Positions 13,951 through 14,114 of a stretch of DNA of 14,114 bases are shown one piece after another. The DNA comes from Nitrosomonadales bacterium (GTDB taxonomy: Bacteria; Pseudomonadota; Gammaproteobacteria; Burkholderiales; Nitrosomonadaceae), in contig SPBV01000022.1 of the NCBI GenBank assembly GCA_004525885.1, positions 1 through 14,114 on the forward strand, read 5' to 3'. How positions within the stretch are numbered: position 1 is the first letter of the stretch; each line of letters starts with the position of its first letter. Under the pieces are notes generated by a model that worked only from the letters and a program-made list of their open reading frames with translations, was not told where the DNA came from and searched no databases. The translations under genes were made by a program, and so were the position numbers.

Positions 13951-14114
13951 ATGACGGCCAAATATCTTCGAAGCTACATTATATTTATGATGCTTATTAG
14001 CATGCTGACTAACGCATTTCGCTGGGCGTTTAGTGGTGAAGTGTTTGCACATGAACTTGATCACGAACACCCTATTCTCTCACTTGATCCCATTCTACAT
14101 CTAAAAGCCCATCA
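13951..14114 (+). CDS. Histidine-rich exported or membrane protein, N-terminal part only
   Basis: An open frame from the ATG at 13951 runs off the window end; 54 full codons are seen. It begins MTAKYLRSY, followed by a hydrophobic segment IIFMMLISMLTNAF (about 10-23), which would be a signal anchor or signal peptide; a possible cleavage site is VFA-HE (about 31-35). The next part, HELDHEHP, and later HLKAHH are rich in histidine and acid, as in periplasmic metal-binding or metal-responsive proteins such as those near heavy-metal efflux genes. I do not recognise the family with certainty. There is no good Shine-Dalgarno sequence; AGGAAAAAA lies too far upstream. The gene is preceded by a possible MerR-type promoter layout. 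Confidence 0.55.
   Translation, partial: MTAKYLRSYIIFMMLISMLTNAFRWAFSGEVFAHELDHEHPILSLDPILHLKAH

Overview
This window is mostly a compact, core-chromosome stretch of a Gram-negative proteobacterium. The gene neighbours (rpoN-hpf-ptsN-hprK-rapZ, thiS-thiG-trmB, yicC facing rph-rdgB-hemW) and the combination of HPr kinase with a nitrogen-type PTS protein point to a betaproteobacterium. The low GC content (one sampled 60-base block inside rapZ is about 40%) and the protein sequences suggest a Nitrosomonas-like ammonia oxidiser. That placement is inference from gene order and protein resemblance, not from a search.

Layout. 1-3984 (+) is a nitrogen/carbon regulation cluster: the 3' part of sigma-54 (rpoN), short ribosome hibernation factor (hpf), PtsN (EIIA-Ntr), HPr kinase/phosphorylase (hprK, overlapping ptsN by 32 bases) and the nucleotide-binding regulator RapZ. 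4092-4712 (+) is ubiX, with its own likely extended -10 promoter. 4773-6477 (-) holds mutY followed by a 5-formyltetrahydrofolate cyclo-ligase gene. 6692-8465 (+) is thiS-thiG-trmB. 8591-11228 (-) is rph-rdgB-hemW, and yicC (11430-12296, +) diverges from rph. From 12431 to the end the character changes. A signal-peptide DUF1254/DUF1214 protein gene on the minus strand has the strongest ribosome binding site in the window and two sampled blocks near 58% GC. It is followed by 470 bases without a clear gene but with several inverted repeats, and then by the start of a histidine-rich membrane or exported protein cut by the window edge.

The housekeeping genes fit together as regulation (sigma-54, regulatory PTS, RapZ), ribosome dormancy, cofactor synthesis (prenyl-FMN for ubiquinone, thiamin thiazole, folate, heme delivery), oxidised-base and nucleotide-pool sanitation (MutY, RdgB), and RNA processing or modification (RNase PH, TrmB, YicC).

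The most unusual item is a decayed tRNA-Gly-like sequence on the minus strand at 6561-6631, between mutY and thiS: D arm, anticodon loop and T loop are recognisable, but the acceptor stem no longer pairs. I see no CRISPR array, intact mobile element or defence system, and nothing that I would call a wholly new biological system. The best leads are the tRNA relic, the 13.4-14.1 kb accessory-looking region, and a possible short ORF after hemW.
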